NCBI RefSeq assembly: GCF_009728145.1
Contig: NZ_WOCA01000001.1
Coordinates: 186,001-250,000 of the forward strand
Origin: Ornithinibacillus caprae
GTDB lineage: Bacteria > Bacillota > Bacilli > Bacillales > Amphibacillaceae
Direction of reading: 5' to 3'
Length of the DNA stretch: 64,000 bases
In this document: piece after piece, positions 18,971 to 28,578 of the stretch
Layout of the letters: each line of letters begins with the position of its first letter
How positions within the stretch are numbered: the stretch's first letter is position 1
Notes under the pieces: model-generated
What the model was told of the DNA's origin: nothing
Database searches by the model: none
The model's input: only the letters and a program-made list of their open reading frames with translations
Translations under genes and position numbers: made by a program

Positions 18971-19497
18971 AACGTTTATTCCTTCCTCTCCTCTTATTTA
19001 TCTTTTTGGTGTTTGAAGGTGTAGCAATTGAATTACTACCAAATAATTTAGTTGGAGATTTTTTAATTATTCCACATTGGGTATTAATTTTGCTCATATA
19101 CATTACTATTTTTTATGATTTAGAAGACACCTATCACTCGGTTGTATATGCTTTAATATTTGGGTTATTAATTGATATTGTGTATACAGGAACATTGGGC
19201 GTGTATATGTTTACGTATGCTATTGTAACTTATGTCATCCATAGCTTAATGAAGGTGCTACATAGTAATTTCTATGTTACAGTGTTAGCGGGAATTATAG
19301 GCGTTGCTCTTGCGGATTTGGCTATATTTGTTATCTATATGGTTGTAGGGATAACAGATTTCGCATGGAGTGTATATGTTGGAAGTCGGTTAATACCAAC
19401 TGTACTTGCTAATATAGTATTCCTGCTTCTGTTATATCCGTTTATAGCGAAGCGACTTGTTAACTGGAAGCATGAACAATTAAATGGAACTACATAG
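18967..19497 (+). CDS. mreD: Rod shape-determining protein MreD
   Basis: MreD is an integral membrane partner of MreC in the elongasome. The 176 residues are almost wholly hydrophobic and predict five to six helices, with the family feature GLLIDIVYTGTLGVYMF near 60-76. An AGGAGGGAGA site lies within the 3' end of mreC. It is the last shape gene before minC; a weak inverted repeat (TGATCCA 19513-19519 / TGGATCA 19533-19539) lies in the gap. Confidence 0.95.
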   Translation: MKRLFLPLLLFIFLVFEGVAIELLPNNLVGDFLIIPHWVLILLIYITIFYDLEDTYHSVVYALIFGLLIDIVYTGTLGVYMFTYAIVTYVIHSLMKVLHSNFYVTVLAGIIGVALADLAIFVIYMVVGITDFAWSVYVGSRLIPTVLANIVFLLLLYPFIAKRLVNWKHEQLNGTT

Positions 19498-19580
19498 AAT
19501 GTTCATGCAGTATGATCCAACATATAAACTTGTGGATCAAACATATATAATGATAAGGTTATACTAACGAGGTGAACGTA

Positions 19581-20267
19581 TTGCATGACACGAAGCAATT
19601 AATAACAATAAAAGGTACTCGAGATGGATTGACATTATTTATTGATGATACATGTTCATTTGACGAAGCTTTTAAAGAGCTTAGAGAAAAATTACTAGCG
19701 AATCAACCACAAAAAAAAGAACCCTGTGTACCGGTAACGATCAAATTAGGAAATAGATTTTTACGGGAGGAAGAAAAAGATTCTCTTAGTAATTTAATTA
19801 AAGAAGAAAATCGCTTTACAATCCAATCTATTGAATCGGAAGTAATTGCAAAAAGTGAAGCACTTTCGTTAATGGAGGATAGTGAAGTTAAGACGATTAA
19901 TCGTATCGTTCGGTCTGGTCAAGTGCTAGAGGTTACTGGCGACTTACTATTAATTGGTGATGTTAATCCTGGGGGAAGTGTGATTTCTACAGGTAATATA
20001 TACATAATGGGTAGCTTGCATGGTGTTGCACATGCAGGAGTAAAAGGTGATCGTAGTGCGATTATTGCAGCTTCATATATGAACCCTAGCCAACTCAGAA
20101 TAGCAGAATATATTAGCCGTGCTCCAGATTATGAATCTGATGGTGTTTACATGGAATGTGGTCTTATTGATGAAGAACAAGATAAAATAATTATTGATCG
20201 ACTACAAGTTCTAGCACATAGACGAAAAAGTATAAATAGATTCGAAAGGAGAATAAATAATGGGTGA
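19581..20267 (+). CDS. minC: Septum site-determining protein MinC
   Basis: MinC inhibits FtsZ ring formation away from mid-cell and binds MinD. I choose TTG 19581, six bases after a GAGGTG site, giving about 228 residues; a GTG at 19572 is the furthest upstream alternative. The N-terminal domain is recognisable (ITIKGTRDGLTLFIDDTCSFDEA). The C-terminal beta-helix domain has RSGQVLEVTGDLLLIGDVNPGGSVISTGN and IYIMGSLHGVAHAG, the MinD-binding face. The end overlaps minD by 8 bases. Confidence 0.97.
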   Translation: MHDTKQLITIKGTRDGLTLFIDDTCSFDEAFKELREKLLANQPQKKEPCVPVTIKLGNRFLREEEKDSLSNLIKEENRFTIQSIESEVIAKSEALSLMEDSEVKTINRIVRSGQVLEVTGDLLLIGDVNPGGSVISTGNIYIMGSLHGVAHAGVKGDRSAIIAASYMNPSQLRIAEYISRAPDYESDGVYMECGLIDEEQDKIIIDRLQVLAHRRKSINRFERRINNG

Positions 20268-21060
20268 GGCAATAGTAATTACTTCTGGAAAAGGCGGAGT
20301 TGGTAAAACTACAACAACTGCCAATATCGGTACGGCTTTAGCGTTAATGGAGAAAAAAGTTTGTTTGATAGATACGGATATTGGTCTAAGGAATCTTGAT
20401 GTTGTTATGGGGTTAGAAAATCGTATCATCTATGATATTGTCGATGTTATCCAAGAGCGTTGTAAACTGAAACAAGCATTAATTAAAGATAAGCGATTTG
20501 ACTATTTATCCTTATTACCTGCTGCCCAAACGAGTGATAAAACCGCGGTTACTCCTGATGGGATGAAAAAGATTATAAAAGAATTAAAGCAGGAATACGA
20601 CTATATTATTATTGATTGTCCTGCAGGAATTGAACAAGGATTTCAAAATGCTATTGCTGGTGCGGATCGCGCAATTGTTGTAACTACTCCTGAAAAATCT
20701 AGTGTTAGGGATGCAGATCGTATCATCGGTTTACTAGAAAAAGAGGATATCGAACCTCCTAGTTTGGTAGTTAATAGAATCCGAAATCATATGATGAAGA
20801 GTGGGGATATGTTAGATATTGATGAAATCGTCCAAATCCTTTCTATAAACCTAATTGGTGTTGTATTGGATGATGATGAAGTTATAAAAGCGTCTAACCA
20901 TGGAGAACCAATTGCACTTCAGTCAAAACCAAAAGCTTCTATTGCATACCGTAATATAGCAAGAAGGATTTTGGGTGAAACGGTTCCGTTACAATCATTA
21001 GAAGATGAATCTGGTATGTTCCAAAAAGTGAAGCGTTTTTTTGGTATGAGAGGTAATTAA
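20260..21060 (+). CDS. minD: Septum site-determining ATPase MinD
   Basis: MinD is a membrane-bound ParA-type ATPase that recruits MinC. The 266 residues carry the deviant Walker A GKGGVGKT (10-17), a switch I region with DTDIGLRNLD, Walker B in YIIIDCPAGIE, and a C-terminal amphipathic membrane-targeting helix (FQKVKRFFGM). An AGGAG site lies inside the end of minC. It ends the mre-min cluster. Confidence 0.98.
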   Translation: MGEAIVITSGKGGVGKTTTTANIGTALALMEKKVCLIDTDIGLRNLDVVMGLENRIIYDIVDVIQERCKLKQALIKDKRFDYLSLLPAAQTSDKTAVTPDGMKKIIKELKQEYDYIIIDCPAGIEQGFQNAIAGADRAIVVTTPEKSSVRDADRIIGLLEKEDIEPPSLVVNRIRNHMMKSGDMLDIDEIVQILSINLIGVVLDDDEVIKASNHGEPIALQSKPKASIAYRNIARRILGETVPLQSLEDESGMFQKVKRFFGMRGN

Positions 21061-21164
21061 TAATAATATTTTCATGCAAATCCATAAATTTAAGTTACTC
21101 GTATTTTCTATGTTAATGTGACATTCAATTAGAGAAAGCAATAATAATAGATTTTAGAAGGTGG

Positions 21165-21198
21165 GATGGAAGATTTTCTCTTTCATTTCATCTTTTTT
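21165..21198 (+). terminator. Probable terminator after minD
   Basis: GATGGAA (21165-21171) pairs with TTTCATC (21186-21192), with one wobble, and is followed by six T. It closes the min genes before the spoIVF promoter. Confidence 0.55.
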
Positions 21199-21215
21199 AA
21201 TTTAATCTTGATATA

Positions 21216-21244
21216 TCATAACTTCTAAGGTTCTTTCATACACT
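21216..21244 (+). promoter_or_regulatory. Sigma-E type promoter of spoIVFAB
   Basis: CATACACT (21237-21244) matches the sigma-E -10 consensus CATACANT. TCATAACT (21216-21223), 13 bases upstream, is a fair -35. The spoIVF operon is sigma-E dependent in B. subtilis. Confidence 0.7.
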
Positions 21245-21275
21245 TGTACAAAAGATGATGAAGGAATGAGAGATT

Positions 21276-22046
21276 ATGAATAAGGGAGTAAAACAAGTAA
21301 GGAAGTCAATTATTGAACGCAAGAAAAAGAGAGGGATTTCAACAGATTCTAAGGGGGTTACAACAAAGCAAGGTATTCCATTGCCACAGGATGAAGAAAA
21401 ACATGGTTATTACCCCAGCTTTTTCGAAAGTTCAGGTGAAAGCACACAAAAAAGTAGGCTAATATCTGGATTCGTCTTAAAAGGTATTCTTTCAGTTATG
21501 TTATTTTTTGGTGTAGCTCTATTATGGGAATCAGATTTAGAAATGCTTTCTCAGCCTAAAGAATGGACAAGTAGTGCATTAACAGATGAATTTCCATTTG
21601 CAAATGTATATAAATGGTATCAAGATACATTTGGAAATCCTCTAGCATTTTCACCTTCACAAAATCTTGTATCTGAAGGTGTTGCGCCATTGGCTTATCC
21701 TGTTAATGGAAATGTAACCGAAACATTTCAAGCTAATGGAAAAGGTATAATGATCGCACCTGGAGAAACAACGAATGTTTCTGCATTAAGCGAAGGAATC
21801 GTGATTTTCTCGGGTAACGATCGTACAACCAATAAAACTGTAGTCGTTCAACATGCAGATGGAAGTAAGTCTACTTATGGATACTTAAGTGATATTGATG
21901 TTCATTTATATCAATATGTTGCTACCAACCAAAGAATTGGACAGTTTTCTCCGACAACTGAAAACCAAACAGTGTATTTTTCTATTGAAAAAGATAATCA
22001 GTATATTGATCCAGTTCAGGTGATAAAAGTTGACGACAATCCGTAA
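21276..22046 (+). CDS. spoIVFA: Stage IV sporulation protein FA (LytM-like inhibitor of SpoIVFB)
   Basis: SpoIVFA anchors and, with BofA, inhibits the SpoIVFB protease in the outer forespore membrane until SpoIVB cleaves it. The 256 residues contain a basic cytoplasmic start (KKGVKQVRKSIIERKKKR-like), one membrane helix (about 68-86) and a C-terminal LytM/M23-like domain (about 145-245). The metal ligands of active M23 enzymes are absent: the first motif region reads GKGIMIAPG and the HxH position reads VYFSIE. It therefore should not be a peptidase. The end overlaps spoIVFB by 17 bases. Confidence 0.93.
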   Translation: MNKGVKQVRKSIIERKKKRGISTDSKGVTTKQGIPLPQDEEKHGYYPSFFESSGESTQKSRLISGFVLKGILSVMLFFGVALLWESDLEMLSQPKEWTSSALTDEFPFANVYKWYQDTFGNPLAFSPSQNLVSEGVAPLAYPVNGNVTETFQANGKGIMIAPGETTNVSALSEGIVIFSGNDRTTNKTVVVQHADGSKSTYGYLSDIDVHLYQYVATNQRIGQFSPTTENQTVYFSIEKDNQYIDPVQVIKVDDNP

Positions 22047-22896
22047 GAACTTGCCTCCGATACATTTACATCCAATTCTTTTAATTTTTATTATTATTGC
22101 ATTTTTAACGGGTACATTTGTTGAATTAATGATTATTCTATCTATTGTATTTATTCATGAATTAGGGCATTATGTAGTGGCAAAACTATTTAAGTGGAGA
22201 ATTCGGAGTATTGTTTTATGGGTATTCGGTGGTACAATGGATACGGATGAACACGGTAACAGACCGATACATGAAGAAGCTCTCGTTACCATTGCAGGTC
22301 CATTTCAACATATCATCATTTATTTGATTGTTTCGTTATTGCCCGTATATCAGGTTGTTCCACCTTCACTTATTGAATTAATTTTATTTTATAATACGGT
22401 CATCCTGTTTTTTAATTTACTGCCTATTTGGCCGCTAGACGGAGGAAAGCTATTATTTTTGCTATTATCTTCATATTTTCCATATAAAAAATCCTATCAT
22501 GTGATTATTGTCTTTTCGATGATTGTAAGTGTTGTCTTATTGATTGGACAATTGGTGTTTTATCCATTTACATTAAGTACATTTTTAATCATGATTTTTC
22601 TTTTTATGGAGAATCGATCAGAATGGAAACAACGATACTATGTTTTCATGCGATTTTTATTGCAAAGATACGAGGGTAACTTTAATCATAAAGGAGTTCG
22701 TTCGATCGTGGTACCACATCAATTATCATTGATGGAGGTGTTCGCGCTTTTTCAGCGCGATAAAAAACACACCATCTATATTAAACTCCCTAGTAAACAA
22801 AGAGTTGCTGTAGATGAAAATGATTGTTTGTATCGATATTTTTACGAGAAACAATATGCTAAAACAATTGGTGACGTTGCAATGGAAATATTGTAA
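22030..22896 (+). CDS. spoIVFB: Stage IV sporulation intramembrane metalloprotease SpoIVFB
   Basis: SpoIVFB is the site-2-type protease that cleaves pro-sigma-K in the mother cell. The 288 residues start at TTG 22030 with AGGTG seven bases before it. The zinc motif is HELGH (43-47), and the third ligand is Asp137 in NLLPIWPLDGGK. FGGTMDTDEHGNRP is the conserved loop after the second helix. A CBS-like regulatory region (about 210-288) follows the membrane part. The catalytic residues are complete. Confidence 0.97.
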   Translation: MTTIRKNLPPIHLHPILLIFIIIAFLTGTFVELMIILSIVFIHELGHYVVAKLFKWRIRSIVLWVFGGTMDTDEHGNRPIHEEALVTIAGPFQHIIIYLIVSLLPVYQVVPPSLIELILFYNTVILFFNLLPIWPLDGGKLLFLLLSSYFPYKKSYHVIIVFSMIVSVVLLIGQLVFYPFTLSTFLIMIFLFMENRSEWKQRYYVFMRFLLQRYEGNFNHKGVRSIVVPHQLSLMEVFALFQRDKKHTIYIKLPSKQRVAVDENDCLYRYFYEKQYAKTIGDVAMEIL

Positions 22897-22912
22897 ATGT
22901 TCTTTTGCATGC

Positions 22913-22940
22913 TTGACAAGTAGATAGATTACATGATAAC
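22913..22940 (+). promoter_or_regulatory. Promoter of the rplU operon
   Basis: TTGACA (22913-22918) and GATAAC (22935-22940) are separated by 16 bases and lie immediately upstream of the structured rplU leader. Confidence 0.7.
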
Positions 22941-22947
22941 ATCAGTA

Positions 22948-23048
22948 TGTTATTCATCGTAGCACCCGTGCTACAACCGCACAGAACAGGTTGTTAAACT
23001 CTTTCCTGAGTACCTGTATGGCGAGTCTGAGTTTATTAAGGAGGTGCA
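22948..23048 (+). ncRNA. L21 leader (autoregulatory element before rplU)
   Basis: The leader folds into several possible hairpins: GTAGCAC (22959-22965) with GTGCTAC (22968-22974), and ACAGGT (22986-22991) with ACCTGT (23012-23017). AAACTC/GAGTTT (22996-23001, 23029-23034) can pair alternatively. Bacilli carry a conserved L21 leader at exactly this place, thought to mediate feedback by the ribosomal protein. The assignment rests on position and hairpins, not on a covariance search. Confidence 0.75.
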
Positions 23049-23053
23049 TAGTT

Positions 23054-23362
23054 ATGTACGCAATTATCGAAACTGGTGGTAAACAAGTTAAGGTAGAAGA
23101 AGGCCAAGAAATTTACGTAGAAAAAGTTACAGCTGATGCGAACGAAACGGTTACTTTTGATAAAGTACTTTTCGTAGGTGGGGATGATGTAAAAGTTGGT
23201 TCTCCATATGTTGAAGGTGCTACAGTGACTGCTAAAGTTGAAAAGCATGGTCGTCAGAAAAAGGTTACTGTATTCAAATACAAACCTAAGAAAAACTACC
23301 ATCGTAAACAAGGTCATCGTCAACCTTATACAAAATTAGTAATTGAAAAGATTAACCAATAA
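23054..23362 (+). CDS. rplU: 50S ribosomal protein L21
   Basis: L21 binds 23S rRNA in the large subunit. I place the start at ATG 23054, directly after an AAGGAGGTG site; an open frame reaches back to 22991 but runs through the leader RNA. The 102 residues begin with the family signature [17 protein letters not shown] and end in the basic [20 protein letters not shown] block. The order rplU-prp-rpmA is conserved in Firmicutes. Confidence 0.99.
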   Translation: MYAIIETGGKQVKVEEGQEIYVEKVTADANETVTFDKVLFVGGDDVKVGSPYVEGATVTAKVEKHGRQKKVTVFKYKPKKNYHRKQGHRQPYTKLVIEKINQ

Positions 23363-23374
23363 GGGATCTATATC

Positions 23375-24009
<635 letters not shown>

Positions 24010-24027
24010 TTTTAATAAATTATGATT

Positions 24028-24060
24028 AAAACTCCAGCCATCAAAGGTTGGAGTTTTTTT
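24028..24060 (+). terminator. Terminator of the rplU-prp-rpmA operon
   Basis: AAACTCCAGCC pairs with GGTTGGAGTTT and is followed by a run of seven T. It begins 18 bases after the rpmA stop. Confidence 0.93.
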
Positions 24061-24143
24061 AAACACTAAAAAAGTATACAATGAAATAGAGAAACGCGAA
24101 ATTGAAGATTTCGGTAATTTTTCGTCATAATGGGGGGAGAAAT

Positions 24144-24683
24144 GTGGAGACTATAGATGTTATCGAATTACTCCGTCGTCAACGACACGATTTAATGAAT
24201 CATATGCAAATACTTCAAGGTTATCTAAGTATGGGGAAAACGGAAAAAGTTGGGGAGAAACTTCAAGCATTGATAGAGGAATTTCATGCTGAGCGTAAGC
24301 TAATGAACTTAAATGCTCCGGAATTTACCATTTGGGTTATTCAATTTAATTCAGTTTATAGTAATATTCGTTTATCATATGAAATACATACGGAATGTAA
24401 TGATTTGACTCTTATCGATGAACAGTTAAAGAATACTAGCGAAGTAATCAGTGAAGCTATACTCCGATCTGGAGATGATACGGAGTTATATGAAATGAAA
24501 GTAGAGCTTACTACTGATAATAACAATGGTTTCATTGATATAAAATATACAATTTGGGGAACGTTTTTGGATAAGGATATGTTTATAGAAAGTATTAAAT
24601 GTATTGATGAAGGAATAACGATAGATGTAATGGATTTAGAACCTGATTATATATCTTGTACAGTTTCTATTCCATATGACTAG
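24144..24683 (+). CDS. spo0B: Sporulation phosphotransferase Spo0B
   Basis: Spo0B passes phosphate from Spo0F to Spo0A in the sporulation phosphorelay. I choose GTG 24144 after GGGGGAG, giving about 179 residues; an ATG at 24102 is in frame but has no ribosome site. The phosphorylated residue is His15 in RRQRHDLMNHMQILQGYL, the H-D-x-M-N motif in the helical hairpin. The C-terminal part (about 75-179) is the degenerate kinase-like ATPase domain. The position between rpmA and obg is as in B. subtilis. Confidence 0.9.
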   Translation: METIDVIELLRRQRHDLMNHMQILQGYLSMGKTEKVGEKLQALIEEFHAERKLMNLNAPEFTIWVIQFNSVYSNIRLSYEIHTECNDLTLIDEQLKNTSEVISEAILRSGDDTELYEMKVELTTDNNNGFIDIKYTIWGTFLDKDMFIESIKCIDEGITIDVMDLEPDYISCTVSIPYD

Positions 24684-24692
24684 ATGAGGTGA

Positions 24693-25979
<1,287 letters not shown>

Positions 25980-26003
25980 TCAACAAATGAATGGGGATGC
26001 GGT

Positions 26004-26450
26004 ATGAAAGGTCGGGAGCAATTTTACCTTGTCCGAAGTGATGTTTTACCTGAATCGATCAAAAAAACGATAGAAATAAAAAATATGCTTGAACGAGGTA
26101 AAGTAAAAACAATTAATGAAGCTACCAAACAAGTAGATTTATCTAGGAGTGCATACTATAAATATAAGGACGCAGTATTTCCTTTCCAGGCAATGGTTAA
26201 GGAGAAAATTATAACCTTATTTTTTCATTTAGAAGATCGTACTGGAACATTATCAAAATTATTAAATATAGTTGCTACTGCAGGTTGTAACGTTTTAACA
26301 ATTCATCAAACGATACCTATACAGGGAAAGGCTAACGTTACGTTATCACTGGATATATCTCAAATAGATGAACATATTGATAAATTAATTCATAATTTAA
26401 AGCAGTTGGAGTTTGTGGAACAAGTCTCCATCCTAAGCTCTGGTGTTTGA
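26004..26450 (+). CDS. pheB: ACT domain protein PheB
   Basis: The 148-residue protein has an N-terminal helical region (about 20-70) with a [17 protein letters not shown] segment and a C-terminal ACT domain (about 73-145, [31 protein letters not shown]). ACT domains bind amino acids. In B. subtilis pheB precedes pheA (prephenate dehydratase) in the obg operon; here pheA is absent and a terminator follows directly. The molecular function is not established. Confidence 0.93.
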   Translation: MKGREQFYLVRSDVLPESIKKTIEIKNMLERGKVKTINEATKQVDLSRSAYYKYKDAVFPFQAMVKEKIITLFFHLEDRTGTLSKLLNIVATAGCNVLTIHQTIPIQGKANVTLSLDISQIDEHIDKLIHNLKQLEFVEQVSILSSGV

Positions 26451-26460
26451 AGCTTAAGAC

Positions 26461-26490
26461 AAAAGTCGTATCTTAAAGATGCGGCTTTTC
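26461..26490 (+). terminator. Terminator after pheB
   Basis: AAAAGTCGTATCTT (26461-26474) pairs with AAGATGCGGCTTTT (26476-26489) with wobbles. It is weakly T-tailed. It ends the spo0B-obg-pheB unit. Confidence 0.75.
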
Positions 26491-26545
26491 TTAGCATTAC
26501 CTTTCCCAACCTGCATAAATGAATTTAAAATTCTATCGTGTTCCT

Positions 26546-26572
26546 GCAAAGGTCAAGTTTTCTAATATTATT
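26546..26572 (+). repeat. Dispersed intergenic repeat, copy 2 (CAAGTTTTCTAATAT family)
   Basis: The core GCAAAGGTCAAGTTTTCTAA and following TATTATT match copy 1 (16846-16872) at 24 of 27 positions. It lies between pheB and safA. Unlike copy 1 it has no usable -35 sequence. Confidence 0.7.
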
Positions 26573-26664
26573 TCCTTCTTATGGTTCAACTTTTTTCGTT
26601 TCTTTGCATATGTTGGTATAGAGTAATTAGCCCAGCTTCAGAAACGAAAGGAGTTCGAGTTAAC

Positions 26665-27585
26665 TTGAAGATTCACGTTGTAAAAAAAGGAGACACATTG
26701 TGGGAAATCGCCAAGCAATATGGTGTTGATTTTGAAGAACTTAAACAGCTTAACTCACAGCTATCAAGTCCAGACATGATCATGCCTGGTATGAAAATTA
26801 AAATACCAACTACTGCAAAAACTGTGAAAAAGGAAATGCCTAAAAAAGAAGCACCAGTAACTAAAAAACCTTACAAAGATATTTCTCCAAAACCATTACC
26901 AGTAATCAAAGAAGATGATAAGAAACCAGTAAAAGAAGTCACTCCAGAAATGCCAATGCCACAGATGCCGCAGATGCCATTGCAGCCTATGATGCAAATG
27001 CCAATTATGAGCCAAGAATTTCAACAAGATTTTACGATTAACTTTCCTAAGATGCCTGAAAAGCCTAAAGAAATAAAGAAAGAAAAACCGAAGGAAGTAA
27101 AAAAGGAAATTCCAGTACAGGAACCAGTTGAGCAAAAACCGATCCACCAACCAATGATGGAGCCAGTACACCACCCAGTTCATATGGTGCCTTGTTATCC
27201 GGTAATACATTATCCATGTCCACCAGTACCTTGTCATCCACATGGACCTATGCCATTTCAACCGATGCCTTATCCTGGTGTGCTAGGAGCTGAATATAAT
27301 GATGTAGAATCATCTAGTTTTGAAATGCCGGTACAACCGGTGGCTGGCGGAGATTGTGGTTGTAAAGGAAGCGCAACACCGACACAACAAATGGGATATA
27401 TGCAACCACCATATGGTTATGATCAAGCACACCAACCATACCAAATGCAACCAATGCAACCAATTCAACAACCATTTGTTAATCCAACACAATACCCACC
27501 AATGTCTGACTTTAATCAACCTGCATATCCAACCCCTCCAGGTTATCCACCGTTCAGGGAACAGGAAGAGTCATCTAATGAGTAA
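26665..27585 (+). CDS. safA: SafA, spore morphogenetic LysM protein
   Basis: SafA directs inner coat assembly and binds cortex peptidoglycan and SpoVID. I choose TTG 26665 (AAAGGAG 11 bases before), because the product then starts directly with the LysM domain (KIHVVKKGDTLWEIAKQYG, residues 2-48) as in known SafA proteins. About 306 residues. The rest is low complexity: Lys/Pro/Glu-rich, then Met/Pro/Gln-rich, with CYPVIHYPCPPVPCHPHGP and CGCKG in the second half. CATATGTT at 26607-26614 is a possible sigma-E -10. Its last 8 bases overlap the next gene. Confidence 0.93.
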   Translation: MKIHVVKKGDTLWEIAKQYGVDFEELKQLNSQLSSPDMIMPGMKIKIPTTAKTVKKEMPKKEAPVTKKPYKDISPKPLPVIKEDDKKPVKEVTPEMPMPQMPQMPLQPMMQMPIMSQEFQQDFTINFPKMPEKPKEIKKEKPKEVKKEIPVQEPVEQKPIHQPMMEPVHHPVHMVPCYPVIHYPCPPVPCHPHGPMPFQPMPYPGVLGAEYNDVESSSFEMPVQPVAGGDCGCKGSATPTQQMGYMQPPYGYDQAHQPYQMQPMQPIQQPFVNPTQYPPMSDFNQPAYPTPPGYPPFREQEESSNE

Positions 27586-28537
27586 TAATAAGCACAGAGA
27601 CGATAATAATTACGATCGTCTCTCTTCTTTTTTATACTGGGAGGGCAGTCTAGAAACCAAGGATATAAATCGTATTAAAGATAATGTATTTCTTATTAAG
27701 GATAACACTGGAGAAGGTTACATATTTAAGCGACATAAAAATATAAATAATGTTAAACAACAATGGGATTTTTTTTCGCAAATAAAAATGAAATCCATTG
27801 CTCCTTTTGTAAGGTATCCAAATGGAAGAAAAATCATTACTGATGGAAATCATAATATATGGACGTTGACACCATATATTCCAGGGATTAAACTAAACTA
27901 TCGTAGCCAGACAGATCGGAAAGAAGCAGTACTAGCATTAAAGAAATTTCATGATAAAGCAAGTTCTATCTATGTTCAGAACCAGGTGCAAAAGGGGTTA
28001 TTTTACTTACGTTGGTATGATCGGTTAAAAACATTTCAAAAAACAGAATACTTTTTTGTGAAATATGGTTATGAGAATTTATATAAAGATATTGTTAAAA
28101 TAACGGAACAATACATTCAATTAGTTTCAAGATTTCCATGGAAAAGAGAACAACGTTATGCTGAAGAACAGGGATTATGGGTTCATGGGGATGTTGCCTC
28201 TCATAATTTTATTCGATATAATCGTATTTATTTAATTGACTTTGATTTATTAGCTTGTACCACCCAATTATATGATTATATTCAATTGGGACAACGCTTT
28301 TTACCATATATACGATGGGATATAGATCAGTTAGAATCTTATAAGATGATAGATGATCGTTATATTCCAATCTGGCTATTATCAATTGCAATTCCTAGTG
28401 ATGTATTAAGAGAATGGTTACATTATTTATATCAACATCGCTCAGGTTATGCTATCAAGGAATACTTAGAAGAAATGGAAAAAAATTGGATCAAACGACA
28501 AAATTTTATGAAAATGACCAAAAAAATGCTAAAATAA
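27578..28537 (+). CDS. CotS-like kinase-fold protein, probable spore coat protein
   Basis: From ATG 27578 the product has 319 residues. It belongs to the aminoglycoside phosphotransferase/choline kinase fold in the CotS-YutH-YsxE group. The catalytic loop VHGDVASHNF has His203, Asp205 and Asn210. The metal site LIDFDLL has Asp221. Both are intact, unlike in ysxE of this window. KRHKNINNVKQQWDFF near 45-60 is the ATP-lysine region. It overlaps safA by 8 bases, which suggests co-expression in the mother cell. This gene is not between safA and coxA in B. subtilis. Whether it phosphorylates a coat component is unknown. Confidence 0.82.
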   Translation: MSNNKHRDDNNYDRLSSFLYWEGSLETKDINRIKDNVFLIKDNTGEGYIFKRHKNINNVKQQWDFFSQIKMKSIAPFVRYPNGRKIITDGNHNIWTLTPYIPGIKLNYRSQTDRKEAVLALKKFHDKASSIYVQNQVQKGLFYLRWYDRLKTFQKTEYFFVKYGYENLYKDIVKITEQYIQLVSRFPWKREQRYAEEQGLWVHGDVASHNFIRYNRIYLIDFDLLACTTQLYDYIQLGQRFLPYIRWDIDQLESYKMIDDRYIPIWLLSIAIPSDVLREWLHYLYQHRSGYAIKEYLEEMEKNWIKRQNFMKMTKKMLK

Positions 28538-28578
28538 AACAATACACATAATGTTTAGATATAGAAAAAGGAGCGATT

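Noticed and set aside
19513-19539. TGATCCA/TGGATCA inverted repeat between mreD and minC
   Set aside because: The stem is short with no T tail; it is too weak to call as a terminator or operator.
22991-23053. Upstream extension of the rplU frame (21 codons)
   Set aside because: It runs through the structured L21 leader and has no ribosome site; the family start at 23054 has AAGGAGGTG.
24121-24127. TTCGTCA, a possible Spo0A box before spo0B
   Set aside because: A single 7-base match at the ribosome site of an AT-rich region is not distinguishable from chance.
26896-27519. Trp/His/Tyr-rich frames antisense to safA
   Set aside because: They are shadows of the Pro/Met/Gln-rich codons on the other strand and have no ribosome sites.
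26896-27560. Tandem repeats in safA as a CRISPR-like array
   Set aside because: They are irregular codon-level repeats (Met-Pro, Gln-Pro) without fixed spacer length, inside a coding frame.
27320-27577. 86-codon extension of the CotS-like frame into safA
   Set aside because: It is rich in His, Asn and Gln because it reads safA's repeats in another frame. ATG 27578 fits the homologous start.
27578-28537. Antibiotic (aminoglycoside) resistance gene
   Set aside because: Overlap with safA and similarity to the CotS/YutH/YsxE type indicate a spore protein; only the fold is shared with resistance kinases.
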